Notes: a model not told the origin generated them from the letters alone. Positions 26,934-35,095 are shown, numbered from the stretch's first letter. The stretch: 50,752 nt of DNA from Sulfurovaceae bacterium (GCA_028715055.1 JAQTLE010000003.1:323462-374213), one strand, 5' to 3'. Numbers and translations: made by a program.

Positions 26934-27442
26934 AAATAGGAATTTTTTGTGCATCGGCAGGCGGTAATAGTCTCAAAATAGCCGAAGCATTGAATGAAGC
27001 ATTTGAAACTGATGATATCATTAATATGGAAGAAGATTTTGATGAGGTTGCACAACTTCTGGAGTATGATGTTTTGTTTATCGGAAGCTCGACATGGGGG
27101 CAAGGAGACGTACATCATAGCTGGGTGGATCCGCTTTTTGAAATTACTTTTGAAGATATTGATCTTAACGGAAAGACTGTAGCATTTTTTGGTGCAGGAG
27201 ATAGTCAAAAGCATGGCGAGCATTTTTGTTCAGCGCTTGGTAAGCTTTACAAGATCTTTACTAATGCTGGAGCAAAAGCTGTCGGATTTATGCCAAAAGA
27301 GGAGTATAACTATGACTTTTCTTTGGCAGAAATAGATGGTAAATTGTGTGGTTTGGCAATAGATGAGCATAATGAGTCACAAAAGACAGATGTGCGGATT
27401 GAGCAATGGATTGAACAGCTTAATCAAGAGTTGCGATTATAA
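26927..27442 (+). CDS. nifF: Flavodoxin, long-chain (probable electron donor to NifH)
   Basis: A 171-residue FMN protein. The phosphate loop FCASAGGNSLKIAEAL, the first flavin-side loop SSTWGQGDVHHSWVD and the second loop FGAGDSQKHGEHFCSA are all visible, and the 20-residue insert of long-chain flavodoxins is present. Its place in the nif operon makes it the likely low-potential donor to the iron protein (NifF). Starts inside the end of the DUF269 gene, with AAAAGGAGTTGGC ahead. Confidence 0.92.
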   Translation: MLKIGIFCASAGGNSLKIAEALNEAFETDDIINMEEDFDEVAQLLEYDVLFIGSSTWGQGDVHHSWVDPLFEITFEDIDLNGKTVAFFGAGDSQKHGEHFCSALGKLYKIFTNAGAKAVGFMPKEEYNYDFSLAEIDGKLCGLAIDEHNESQKTDVRIEQWIEQLNQELRL

Positions 27443-27457
27443 AAAAAGGAGAACAAA

Positions 27458-27859
27458 ATGTTTTTAGTTGTAGCAGTTTTTAATGAATATAATTTAAAAG
27501 ATGTCTTGGAAGACTTGTTTCAAAACAATATAGAAGGTGTTACTGTTTCACAAGTGGTAGGCAAAGGTTCCTATGGTGTCAAAGAAGCAGATCAACAATG
27601 CCCCGATCTTGTTGAAAAAGTCAAATTAGAAATAGTAGTTTCTGATGAAAAAAACAGAGCAATAGCCATGGAATGTATCAGAGCCAATTGCCAAGATCTT
27701 GGTAGGGGTGCGGGAAAAATGTGGTGGCTAGACGTGGGTGGGGTAGAACGTATTCGTACAGGAGAACAAAATGAAGAAGCTCTCACTACCCAAATCGATA
27801 AAAAAATCAAAAATATTCCTCTATCAGTAACCACAGCTATTGATACACCATGTAGTTAA
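27458..27859 (+). CDS. PII-like (GlnB-family) protein with altered T-loop
   Basis: 133 residues. The PII core is recognisable: VVAVFNEYNLKDVLEDLF, GVTVSQVVGKG, VEKVKLEIVVSDE, and the C-loop GKMWWLDVGGVERIRTGEQNEEAL. The T-loop is shorter and different (SYGVKEADQQCPDL), without the uridylylated tyrosine of GlnB/GlnK, so control by GlnD is unlikely. Nif-linked PII relatives (NifI) in other phyla inhibit or tune dinitrogenase. A role as ammonia or energy sensor for nitrogenase or NifA is an inference. An AAAAAGGAGAACAAA site precedes the ATG. Confidence 0.85.
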   Translation: MFLVVAVFNEYNLKDVLEDLFQNNIEGVTVSQVVGKGSYGVKEADQQCPDLVEKVKLEIVVSDEKNRAIAMECIRANCQDLGRGAGKMWWLDVGGVERIRTGEQNEEALTTQIDKKIKNIPLSVTTAIDTPCS

Positions 27860-27869
27860 AGGAGAAAAA

Positions 27870-28205
27870 ATGCTTACATTATCATTGGAAGAGTTTTATC
27901 ATTTAAGGGATGCTGAAGATTATTTTGAGTTTTTTGATATTGCTTATGATAAGTCACTGATAGGTGCCAAACGCTTTCATATACTAAAAGAGTACAGCAT
28001 GATGATCAAAAAAGGAATGGATTATCTATCCAATGATGAGGGTAAAATGTTGGATTTTTTGAAATTCTCATTGCTCAAAGTTTATGGAAAATTTAAAGAC
28101 GGATATGCTCCTAGTGCAGCAGAAGTGTGGAATATGTTTGAAAATGGCAAATTAAAAGGATGTGCAGCATGTACTCCGCAGCAAGGAAATAGCTGTGGAT
28201 GCTAA
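27870..28205 (+). CDS. nifW: Nitrogenase-stabilising/protective protein NifW
   Basis: 111 residues. NifW pattern: LEEFYHLRDAEDYFEFFDIAYD, AKRFHILKEYS and VYGKFKDGYAPSAAEVWNMFE. NifW helps NifDK mature or survive oxygen. Unusual here is a cysteine-rich C-terminus (GCAACTPQQGNSCGC). The ATG at 27870 has AAAGGAGAAAA ahead; an upstream start at 27840 lies inside the PII-like gene. Confidence 0.9.
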   Translation: MLTLSLEEFYHLRDAEDYFEFFDIAYDKSLIGAKRFHILKEYSMMIKKGMDYLSNDEGKMLDFLKFSLLKVYGKFKDGYAPSAAEVWNMFENGKLKGCAACTPQQGNSCGC

Positions 28206-28584
28206 AAGTGATATTAAACTTTATGATAGCGTAACAGCCAAGCGCTCAGGCAAAGATAGTGATGAACCGCTTTTTCATATAGGGCAAAAAGTTCGTCTTT
28301 TGGAAGATATTGTAAATGATGGTACGTATCCGCATGCTCCTATAGGTACTCTAATGATGCCAAAAGAAAGCATTGGATATGTCAAAACCATGGGTGAATT
28401 TTTACAAGTAATTCGAGTTTATGAAGTACATTTTTTAGGAGGTGAGCCGGTTGAAATTGTGGGATGCAGAGAACATGAATTAGAAGCAATGGAAGAATAT
28501 GTAGATTCTATCCAGGAAGAGAGAGATTTTATTGAGGCACATCGTAAGCGTATGCAAGCTTTACATACCAAAAATAAATCTTAA
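28195..28584 (+). CDS. nifZ: Nitrogen fixation protein NifZ
   Basis: 129 residues. Pattern: FHIGQKVRLLEDIVNDGTYPHAPIGTLM, SIGYVKTMGEFLQVIRVYEVHFLG, typical NifZ. NifZ assists P-cluster formation. I place the start at GTG 28195 because AAGGA lies 7 bases upstream (28183-28187); another GTG at 28162 in the same frame has its purine stretch too close. It overlaps nifW by 11 bases. The C-terminus is a charged helix. Confidence 0.9.
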   Translation: MDAKSDIKLYDSVTAKRSGKDSDEPLFHIGQKVRLLEDIVNDGTYPHAPIGTLMMPKESIGYVKTMGEFLQVIRVYEVHFLGGEPVEIVGCREHELEAMEEYVDSIQEERDFIEAHRKRMQALHTKNKS

Positions 28585-28738
28585 AAAATGAGGAGCAAAG
28601 ATCGCCAAAGTGATTTTCAAACAATTGATTAAAAATTATACATTATCTATGATGCTAAAATAGACAATCTGTTGTAAGATTATCAAAGATAAAACCGATC
28701 AATGTCAACAATATAATTAAAAAAACAAAGGAGATACA

Positions 28739-29035
28739 ATGACAACACGTGTAGAGATTATTAATGACTTTTTGGCAATAAACGTCAAACCGGGGAGCAC
28801 TATCCAAGATATCGTAGAGGCGAGCGGAAGTGCATTGCCTTTTGGATGCAGAGATGGTGAGTGCGGTACATGCGTAGTGGAGGTAGTACAAGGTATGGAG
28901 TTTTTGACTCCCAAAACTGATAAAGAAATCAAAGTACTAAAAGAAATTTGCTCAGGTACTTGTACTCCAAATTCAAGACTTTCATGCCAAATGAAAATAG
29001 CAAAACCAAGTGGCATCGTAAGATTGAAGTATTAA
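28739..29035 (+). CDS. 2Fe-2S ferredoxin (plant/FdxD type)
   Basis: 98 residues. Cluster cysteines are in FGCRDGECGTCVVEV and a fourth in SRLSCQMKIA. nif-linked 2Fe-2S ferredoxins of this type shuttle electrons during cofactor assembly or to the iron protein. It follows nifZ after a 154-base gap in which TATAAT (28712-28717) could be a constitutive start; no sigma-54 site was found. An AAAGGAGATACA site precedes the ATG. rpoN follows 41 bases later. Confidence 0.92.
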   Translation: MTTRVEIINDFLAINVKPGSTIQDIVEASGSALPFGCRDGECGTCVVEVVQGMEFLTPKTDKEIKVLKEICSGTCTPNSRLSCQMKIAKPSGIVRLKY

Positions 29036-29076
29036 AATGCCCATATATTCAAAGTGAAAAGAAAAGGTAAGTTGCT

Positions 29077-30312
29077 ATGAACTATAATCCAGGTCTAGCT
29101 GTAAAACAAAAACAGACCATACAACTTTCACTTCGAATGTGGCTACCGCTTTTACAAGCACCCCTCCAAGAACTAGATACACTATTAAAGGAGCATAGCT
29201 ACGAAAATCCCTTCTTGGAACATACCTCTTCATTTGAAGTTAGTGATTCATCGCGATATGATGACGATAACAAGCGTGGGTTTATAGAGAATATAGGCAC
29301 ATACAAAGAATCACTATATGATAAACTTTTAGATCAAATATGCGAACCTATTTTTCCTACGCCAAGATCACAGAAGGTTGCATTGGAGATATTGCAGCAT
29401 ATAGAAAGTGATGGTTATTTTACAGGTGATATAGAGCAAATCGCCATCGAATGTAATACTACCGATGAGTTTGTAGAGACAATACGCAAACGGTTTGCAT
29501 ATCTTGAACCTTATGGAGTAGGTGCTATGAATAATGAAGAGTCATTTTTGTTCCAATTGGAGGCCATGGATGTGCCAAGTGGAATATATGAGCTTGCTTG
29601 TATCATAGTGAAAAACCTTAAGAATATAGACAAATACCATAAGCATCACTTTTTTGATGAAGCAATGCGTGTCATAAAAATGCTAAATCATCCGCCGGCT
29701 ATAGATTATATAGATGATGAACCATATGTAATCCCTGATTTTTTCGTAGAAGTAGATGATGATATAACTATAAAGATCAATAACGATTATTATCCCGATA
29801 TAGAGATAAAAGATCCATTTTTGGCTAAAAACAGTGAACTTAGATCAAAACTAAAAGAAGCAAAAGACTTAATAAGTCTTTTGGAGTTAAGAAAAGCAAC
29901 GCTGTATAAACTTGTCATTAGTATCGTAGATAAACAGACAAGATTTTTTCTAGGCGGTGAACTAAAACCGTTGACTATGTCTGATATTGCATTAGAGCTT
30001 GGATTCGAAGAATCAACTATTAGCCGAGCAGTATCCAACAAATATCTTCAATGTGAACGTGGTACGTTTTCTTTGAAATCATTTTTTACAAATGCAATTA
30101 CACATAATCTATCATCATCTGAAATTAAAAATTATGTGCAAGCACTAGTCGATAATGAATCTCATAATGCACCACTTACTGATGATGAGATCATGAGTAA
30201 AGTCACACAAAAATATGGGATCAGCATGGTAAGAAGAACCATTACTAAATATCGTAAACTTCTTGATATACCATCTTCGAAAGAGCGTAAGAAACTTTAC
30301 ACGTTTTCTTAA
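29077..30312 (+). CDS. rpoN: RNA polymerase sigma-54 factor
   Basis: 411 residues. Region I (LAVKQKQTIQLSLRMWLPLLQAPLQELD, glutamine and leucine rich), the core-binding region, the helix-turn-helix LTMSDIALELGFEESTISRAV and the RpoN box MVRRTITKYRKLL that contacts the -24 element are all present, so it should be functional. It ends the nifX2 gene series. Campylobacterota normally use one rpoN for flagella, so this may be a second, nif-dedicated copy or the only one moved here; the window cannot decide. The stop overlaps the convergent gene by 4 bases. Confidence 0.96.
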   Translation: MNYNPGLAVKQKQTIQLSLRMWLPLLQAPLQELDTLLKEHSYENPFLEHTSSFEVSDSSRYDDDNKRGFIENIGTYKESLYDKLLDQICEPIFPTPRSQKVALEILQHIESDGYFTGDIEQIAIECNTTDEFVETIRKRFAYLEPYGVGAMNNEESFLFQLEAMDVPSGIYELACIIVKNLKNIDKYHKHHFFDEAMRVIKMLNHPPAIDYIDDEPYVIPDFFVEVDDDITIKINNDYYPDIEIKDPFLAKNSELRSKLKEAKDLISLLELRKATLYKLVISIVDKQTRFFLGGELKPLTMSDIALELGFEESTISRAVSNKYLQCERGTFSLKSFFTNAITHNLSSSEIKNYVQALVDNESHNAPLTDDEIMSKVTQKYGISMVRRTITKYRKLLDIPSSKERKKLYTFS

Positions 30313-30563
30313 TTTTTAATATCACATTTTTTTGTATCTATTTGTTCTATCAAGAGATCGATCTCTTCATAATCAATTTCTCCGGATTTTACCATTTCAA
30401 AAAGTCTCATTAGAGGACCTCTGCAACAAGCGGCATGATTGCACTGTGTGACTAGTTTTTTGGCTTTTTTATATGGCAGCGAAGAAGAGCAAAATATCTC
30501 TATAGCCTGTTTGACAGATTTATCTCCGCATTCACATATGATTTTATCTTCAAGCTTTTTCAT
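30309..30563 (-). CDS. Small BFD-like cysteine-rich (2Fe-2S?) protein
   Basis: 84 residues with cysteines IICECGD (10, 12) and TQCNHAACCRG (41, 46, 47). This resembles bacterioferritin-associated ferredoxin and the central 2Fe-2S domain of NifU (C-x-C..C-x-n-C), but the second pair is spaced C-x4-C rather than C-x2-C, so the assignment is tentative. Last gene of the nifV operon, convergent with rpoN, the stop codons overlapping. It may supply the part of NifU absent from the Sel1-Nfu protein (inference). Confidence 0.65.
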   Translation of the reverse strand: MKKLEDKIICECGDKSVKQAIEIFCSSSLPYKKAKKLVTQCNHAACCRGPLMRLFEMVKSGEIDYEEIDLLIEQIDTKKCDIKN

Positions 30564-30572
30564 ATTTATCTC

Positions 30573-30779
30573 TTATGATAAAAAATCATGCTCCGCTCTC
30601 ATTTTTATAACATCTTGCATAGCATCTTGGATCTTTTGGCTCAAAATCGGAAGTTTATTGTAATCTGTCCATATTGTATCTTCTACTATATCGTGAATCT
30701 CTCCGGCTATTTCAACAACTTTACGTTTGTATCCGGCAAATATTTTTTTTATCTCTTTTTCGTCTATTATTGTTTCCAT
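30573..30779 (-). CDS. Rop-like helical hairpin protein (CCE_0567/DUF683 type)
   Basis: 68 residues, two predicted helices: IKKIFAGYKRKVVEIAGEIHDIVED and LPILSQKIQDAMQDVIKMRAEHD, with the family pattern ExHDxxED..WxDYxKLPxLxQK. Members of this family occur in nif clusters near nifX and DUF269 and form Rop-like bundles; a metal site has been proposed. An AAAAGGAGTAAAC site precedes the ATG. Between the GNAT-like and BFD-like genes. Confidence 0.8.
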   Translation of the reverse strand: METIIDEKEIKKIFAGYKRKVVEIAGEIHDIVEDTIWTDYNKLPILSQKIQDAMQDVIKMRAEHDFLS

Positions 30780-30803
30780 GTTTACTCCTTTTGTTGTTTT
30801 ATC

Positions 30804-31616
30804 CTAAAATGCATAGATCATATCTAATTGGAAGGCAGGAGGTTGCCGTAGATACATCAGGTGGTATGATTGTGTAAATTCAAACTTATACATTTCATAC
30901 AGATCAGTAATTTCTCTAATAGTGCTAGGGATCAATGCTATCACTTTTTTTAAGCCTCTGTGATACAGCACTCCTCGTAAAAGTTTTTCAGCATCACTAT
31001 ATGCAGAAGCTTTCATGATCCATGGAGCAATTTTGATATATCTTTCTCCTAATGCATAAGAGTGCAAAAATCCATTGGGAGTGCAAAGAGGTAAAGAGGA
31101 GGGACGTTGCATAACTTCTTTTAAATAGTGCATTCTTTCCATGCAAAATGCTTGGATATCTAATTGATTGGCAACAGATAAGTAGTTTTCACCACTAATA
31201 CTTTTGGCCGTGGCATGAGAAAAATGGAATGCTACTCCGCCGCCTTGATGAATAGCTTGATAAAACGAGGCATACTCTTTGAAATAAGCTTGCGAGAAAA
31301 GCTCTTTTTCGTACTCATTAGCAAGTACCAAGATCGGTTGCTCTTTTGTTGGGAGATTGCGAAGCAATAATCCTATTAGTCGCACTTTGGTCTCACTATC
31401 CAGTGTTTTGGTATAGTAGAAATTGTTGATCAAGATACTATTCTCCCAAGCGAAAGCACTAATAAAGCCGACTAGTTTATCATTATCATAAGCTCCAAAA
31501 CATAAACTCATATTATATTTATATGTACGATAACATAAATGCTTATCGCACAAGAGTTCTTTGCTTAGCTGTGCCAAATCATTTTCAATATTAGGACGGA
31601 TCCAACCTACGAACAT
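30804..31616 (-). CDS. GNAT-like protein of unknown substrate
   Basis: A 270-residue protein. The first part has a GNAT-like strand pattern (SLCFGAYDNDKLVGFISAF) and the rest may be a second GNAT fold (PNGFLHSYALGERYIKIAPWIM.. DAEKLLRGVLYHRGLKKVIALIP), but no clear acetyl-CoA loop (Q/RxxGxG/A) is seen. The activity is therefore unproven. It overlaps the nifV 3' end by 10 bases and is surely cotranscribed with it under the sigma-54 promoter at 32746. Function in nitrogen fixation unknown. Confidence 0.65.
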   Translation of the reverse strand: MFVGWIRPNIENDLAQLSKELLCDKHLCYRTYKYNMSLCFGAYDNDKLVGFISAFAWENSILINNFYYTKTLDSETKVRLIGLLLRNLPTKEQPILVLANEYEKELFSQAYFKEYASFYQAIHQGGGVAFHFSHATAKSISGENYLSVANQLDIQAFCMERMHYLKEVMQRPSSLPLCTPNGFLHSYALGERYIKIAPWIMKASAYSDAEKLLRGVLYHRGLKKVIALIPSTIREITDLYEMYKFEFTQSYHLMYLRQPPAFQLDMIYAF

Positions 31617-32713
31617 AGATATAGCTCTTTAAGTTCAAATAGATTCAATACTTTTTTGCGGCCAGTTACGATTTCTCTTATTTTAGGTAGCATTCGAAAT
31701 AAAGTAGATCTATCAGCACTTATACCGATAGATTTCAGATGATACCACAATGTAGATGTTCCTGAATGTTTGCCTATCGGAAAATCTCGATGCAGTCCAA
31801 CTTCCTCTGGGCAAAAAGGTTCATAGGCATTAGAGTTCTTTATCATGCCATTGACATGTATGCCAGATTCATGAGCAAAGATATGCTCTCCTACGATAGG
31901 CAAATTGGCATCAATTGGTTTATTTGCTGCCTTGCTGACACATATGACAAGCTCTTGCAGCTTTTGGGCTTGCATCGTGCGAGAATCTCCAAATTGATGA
32001 ACCAAACTCATCAATACTTGCTCAAAAGAGGCATTCCCGGCACGCTCGCCTAAGCCAATTACTGTGGTATTGGCACTTATGGCCCCCGCTTCAATACCAG
32101 CAATTGCATTGGCTGTTGCCATCCCAAAATCATTATGGGTATGCATCTCAATAGGAAGCAAGTCCCATGATGCGAGTGTAGATATTGCGTGATATGTTTT
32201 CATAGGTGTCAAAATACCTATAGTGTCGCAATAGCGAAATCTATCTGCCCCAAATTCAACTCCCAAAGAAAGTATTTCTTTGAGAAATGCTTCATTGGCT
32301 CTACTGGCATCTTCTCCGCCGATACATACAAAGAGACCCTCTTGTTTGGCAAGCTTAATTGTTTGTTCCAATGAAGATAGGAGTTTTGTTTTATTTCCTT
32401 TATATTTGATATCAATAAGCAAATCTGAAACAGGAATAGAGAGGTCAACAGCATTAACTCCACACGATAAAGATGCCTCCAGATCTTCTAGTACAGCTCT
32501 ATTCCAGCTCATAATAGGAATGGGTAGATTTAGAGCTATAATCTCTTTGATATCTTGTACCTCTTTTTTTCCCATAGCAGGAATTCCGACTTCGAGCTCG
32601 TCAGCACCTGCTTCATAAAGCAGTTTGGCAATTTTAATTTTTTCATTTGTATTAAAAGCAACAAAAGGAGCTTGTTCGCCATCGCGTAAAGTAGTATCAT
32701 TGATGCGTATCAT
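31607..32713 (-). CDS. nifV: Homocitrate synthase
   Basis: Makes R-homocitrate, the organic ligand of FeMo-co, from acetyl-CoA and 2-oxoglutarate. 368 residues of the HMGL-like family: INDTTLRDGEQAPFVAF, RYCDTIGILTP, the metal histidines in EMHTHNDFGMATANA, and HIFAHESGIHVNGM. Length and GERAGNASFEQVLM match NifV rather than 2-isopropylmalate synthase (no C-terminal regulatory domain). An AAAAGGAGTAATAA site precedes the ATG. First gene of an operon with the GNAT-like, Rop-like and BFD-like genes. Confidence 0.95.
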   Translation of the reverse strand: MIRINDTTLRDGEQAPFVAFNTNEKIKIAKLLYEAGADELEVGIPAMGKKEVQDIKEIIALNLPIPIMSWNRAVLEDLEASLSCGVNAVDLSIPVSDLLIDIKYKGNKTKLLSSLEQTIKLAKQEGLFVCIGGEDASRANEAFLKEILSLGVEFGADRFRYCDTIGILTPMKTYHAISTLASWDLLPIEMHTHNDFGMATANAIAGIEAGAISANTTVIGLGERAGNASFEQVLMSLVHQFGDSRTMQAQKLQELVICVSKAANKPIDANLPIVGEHIFAHESGIHVNGMIKNSNAYEPFCPEEVGLHRDFPIGKHSGTSTLWYHLKSIGISADRSTLFRMLPKIREIVTGRKKVLNLFELKELYLCS

Positions 32714-32745
32714 TTATTACTCCTTTTAGTTTTTATAAATCAATA

Positions 32746-32761
32746 TGCAAAAACTATTCCG
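32746..32761 (-). promoter_or_regulatory. Sigma-54 promoter of the nifV operon
   Basis: CGGAATAGTTTTTGCA on the minus strand, GG-N10-GC, 33 bases before the nifV ATG; it begins only just after nifB ends (32767), so it lies wholly in the short nifB-nifV gap. Confidence 0.75.
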
Positions 32762-32766
32762 TTACA

Positions 32767-34212
32767 TTATCCTACCTCTTTGACCAATTGGAAAAAATAT
32801 TTCTTCGTTGCTTCGAAAACCGATTTTTCGATAGGTTGTAAGGCATAACTATCATCACAAATTAATCCGATGGAGCCTAGCTCTTCCATTGGACATTCCC
32901 CTATTTTTTCAGTCAAAAGAATATCACAGTCTTTTAGTGTTTGCTTGATCTCTTCAATAGGATTATTGCCATGGCAATTTTCAGGACCACTGCAATATGC
33001 GCTCTCTATTTTACGGTGCATCACAAATTTGATAGCTTTATCTCCGGCTTCATAGATCAGAAATTCTTTTGCACTTCCAAAGTGCATATTGATCACACCT
33101 TCTCCAGAAGTTGTAACTGCAACTAGTTTGGTTTGGCCAGATGAACTTAATTGTTCTTTTGATGCTTGTTCTATCTTGATGCGTTCATTTGCATATTCAA
33201 GTGCCTTTCTCCATGTTTCTATTTTTTGATGCGTTTCTTGTCTGGCATGGATATTATATTTTTTCTCTAGGGTATCAAAATCCATAGCACCGAATGCTTC
33301 TCTGGTAAATTCGCTACCTCTATCTTCACCAATGAGCCCAACCGCGTCAGCTCTGCATTGTCTGCAATGGCTCATAAGCTTCATATCCATTCCGCATGCT
33401 TCTTGGGCTGCCATTACTTCTTGATCCGTTGCGCTTGGTACGCCACTTAAGCCAAATTTTGTTCCAAATTCTGGAGCTGAGAGCAATGGCATGATATTGT
33501 GCAAAAAGACATTTAGTTCTTTAAGCTTTTTGGCAACATTTGGTAGATCTTTATCGTTTACACCTGGGATGAGTACAGAATTTGCTTTTACCAATACACC
33601 TCTATCTGTAAGCATTTTGATGCCTTCTAGTTGTTTCTCAAGAAGTAATTTTGCACCTTCCTTACCTTTTAATTTGCGATGTTCCCAATGTATCCACGGA
33701 TAGATCTTCGCACCTATTTTTCCTGTTTCATCTACAGTATTAATGGTCACAGTTACATGATCTACATTATATTTGATGATCTCATCGATATATTCAGGGA
33801 GTCTCAAACCATTTGTTGACAAGCACAGTTTCAGATCCGGAGCTTTTTCTTGCAATAATCTAAATGTAGTAAAAGTTTTATCCGGGTTAGCCAATGCATC
33901 CCCGGGTCCTGCAATACCGACAACTGAAAGCTGTTGTATCTCTCCGCCCACATAAAGCACTTTTTTGACAGCCTCTTCAGGACTAAGTTTACCGCTTGTA
34001 ACTCCAGGCCTGCTTTCGTTCGAGCAGTCATATTTGCGATTACAATAGTTACATTGTATATTACACGCTGAAGCTACTGGTACATGTATTCTTGCATAAT
34101 GCTGATGAGCTCCCTCGCTATAGCATGGATGATTGCTGATCTTGGCTTGTATCTCTAAAGCTTTTGGATCGTTTGGGTTAAAATTACTAGATGTTCCACA
34201 TGCACAGCTCAT
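32767..34212 (-). CDS. nifB: FeMo-cofactor core synthase NifB (radical SAM + NifX-like domain)
   Basis: Builds the 8Fe-9S-C precursor NifB-co. The radical SAM motif is ACNIQCNYCNRKYDCSNE, followed by ESRPGVTS, the AGPGDALANPDKTF segment and CRQCRADAVGLIGED with cluster cysteines. The C-terminal ~120 residues (TKLVAVTTSGEGVINMHFGSAKEF..) are the NifX-like domain present only in longer NifB forms. 481 residues from the second ATG (34212), which has the better spacing from AAAGGAG; the ATG at 34215 is too close. It follows two ferredoxin genes. Confidence 0.97.
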   Translation of the reverse strand: MSCACGTSSNFNPNDPKALEIQAKISNHPCYSEGAHQHYARIHVPVASACNIQCNYCNRKYDCSNESRPGVTSGKLSPEEAVKKVLYVGGEIQQLSVVGIAGPGDALANPDKTFTTFRLLQEKAPDLKLCLSTNGLRLPEYIDEIIKYNVDHVTVTINTVDETGKIGAKIYPWIHWEHRKLKGKEGAKLLLEKQLEGIKMLTDRGVLVKANSVLIPGVNDKDLPNVAKKLKELNVFLHNIMPLLSAPEFGTKFGLSGVPSATDQEVMAAQEACGMDMKLMSHCRQCRADAVGLIGEDRGSEFTREAFGAMDFDTLEKKYNIHARQETHQKIETWRKALEYANERIKIEQASKEQLSSSGQTKLVAVTTSGEGVINMHFGSAKEFLIYEAGDKAIKFVMHRKIESAYCSGPENCHGNNPIEEIKQTLKDCDILLTEKIGECPMEELGSIGLICDDSYALQPIEKSVFEATKKYFFQLVKEVG

Positions 34213-34240
34213 CATTTCTCCTTTGTGTTATATATACTTA

Positions 34241-34256
34241 TTCATAAAGTGTTCCT
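34241..34256 (-). promoter_or_regulatory. Degenerate sigma-54 promoter in front of nifB
   Basis: AGGAACACTTTATGAA on the minus strand. It equals the promoter at 26057 in 13 consecutive bases (GGAACACTTTATG), but the -12 GC is GA. It overlaps the stop codon of the preceding ferredoxin gene. It may be weak or decayed; nifB can also be read from the promoter at 35058. Confidence 0.4.
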
Positions 34257-34632
34257 AGAGCACACTTTCATGAGATTCTCTGTCATTTATAGAGATATTT
34301 TCTCTAAATGGGCGAGGCTGCATCTCAGGAGATAGCATTCCTCTTTTTGGATGCACCCTGATAGAATATAAGCCTTGTGTCTGACCATCCATATAATATT
34401 GATGATACGATGCCGTGTACGGCATATCCCAAACTATTGCGCCTTCGGTTGGACATACATCGGCACATTTTGGCACGGTACTATCAACACATTCGATACA
34501 TTTTTCAGGTTTAACATAAGTGTACTCTTTTGTATCAAGAGGACTATTGTCTGCGTTCACTATTGCTGTAGCCGGACACTCATCAATACATGTATCACAA
34601 TTGATACAGCAATCTGTAATCATAACGGCCAT
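34255..34632 (-). CDS. 4Fe-4S dicluster ferredoxin (FdxB-like), second of a tandem pair
   Basis: 125 residues. First motif CCINCDTCIDECPATAI and second motif CIECVDSTVPKCADVCPTEG with an insert between cysteines, typical of nif-linked FdxB ferredoxins. The C-terminal extension (IVWDMPYTASYHQYY..) is shared with the preceding gene, showing tandem duplication. ATG 34632 (MAVMITDCC) aligns with its twin and has GGTAGGTAG ahead; an in-frame TTG at 34647 is less likely. It precedes nifB by 42 bases. Confidence 0.9.
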   Translation of the reverse strand: MAVMITDCCINCDTCIDECPATAIVNADNSPLDTKEYTYVKPEKCIECVDSTVPKCADVCPTEGAIVWDMPYTASYHQYYMDGQTQGLYSIRVHPKRGMLSPEMQPRPFRENISINDRESHESVL

Positions 34633-34640
34633 ATTGCTAC

Positions 34641-35027
34641 CTACCAATCGCCAAGCATGGCATGTGATTGTCTATCACTTTGTGATACATGCTCTATAAA
34701 TGACTGTTCTTTTACAGATGGGAGCATAAGGCCTTTTTTGTTGTGTACGCGAATCGCGTAAGTACCGTCGTTATTGCCATTTGTATAGTATGTTTCAAAT
34801 TCCACGGTGTATGGCATATCCCATACTATGGCTCCTTGTGTAGGACAAGCCTCGGCACAGCGAGGTGAATCAGCATGTCCAACACACTCTACACAGCTTT
34901 CCGGTTTTACATAATATCTATTCCCATGAGGGTTTTTTTCATTTTTCTCATCCAAAATCGCTGCTACCGGGCATTCCATTGCACAAGCATCACAGGCGAT
35001 ACATTCATTTGTGATCATTACTGCCAT
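34641..35027 (-). CDS. 4Fe-4S dicluster ferredoxin (FdxB-like), first of a tandem pair
   Basis: 128 residues. Cluster motifs CIACDACAMECPVAAI and CVECVGHADSPRCAEACPTQG, then IVWDMPYTVEFETYY and a C-terminal tail parallel to its twin. It probably donates electrons to NifB or NifH. A TAAGGAGTAACAA site precedes the ATG. First gene after the sigma-54 promoter at 35058-35073; stop is 8 bases before the next start. Confidence 0.9.
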   Translation of the reverse strand: MAVMITNECIACDACAMECPVAAILDEKNEKNPHGNRYYVKPESCVECVGHADSPRCAEACPTQGAIVWDMPYTVEFETYYTNGNNDGTYAIRVHNKKGLMLPSVKEQSFIEHVSQSDRQSHAMLGDW

Positions 35028-35057
35028 TTGTTACTCCTTATATTTTAGGAGTTCTTA

Positions 35058-35073
35058 TGCAAGTTTCATTCCA
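35058..35073 (-). promoter_or_regulatory. Sigma-54 promoter of the ferredoxin-nifB operon
   Basis: TGGAATGAAACTTGCA on the minus strand, GG-N10-GC, 30 bases before the first ferredoxin ATG. Confidence 0.8.
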
Positions 35074-35095
35074 TTGGATAAGAAGTTGTTGATAT

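Noticed and set aside
28162-28194. Longer nifZ from GTG at 28162
   Set aside because: Its purine stretch is only one base away from the start, whereas GTG 28195 has AAGGA at a normal distance.
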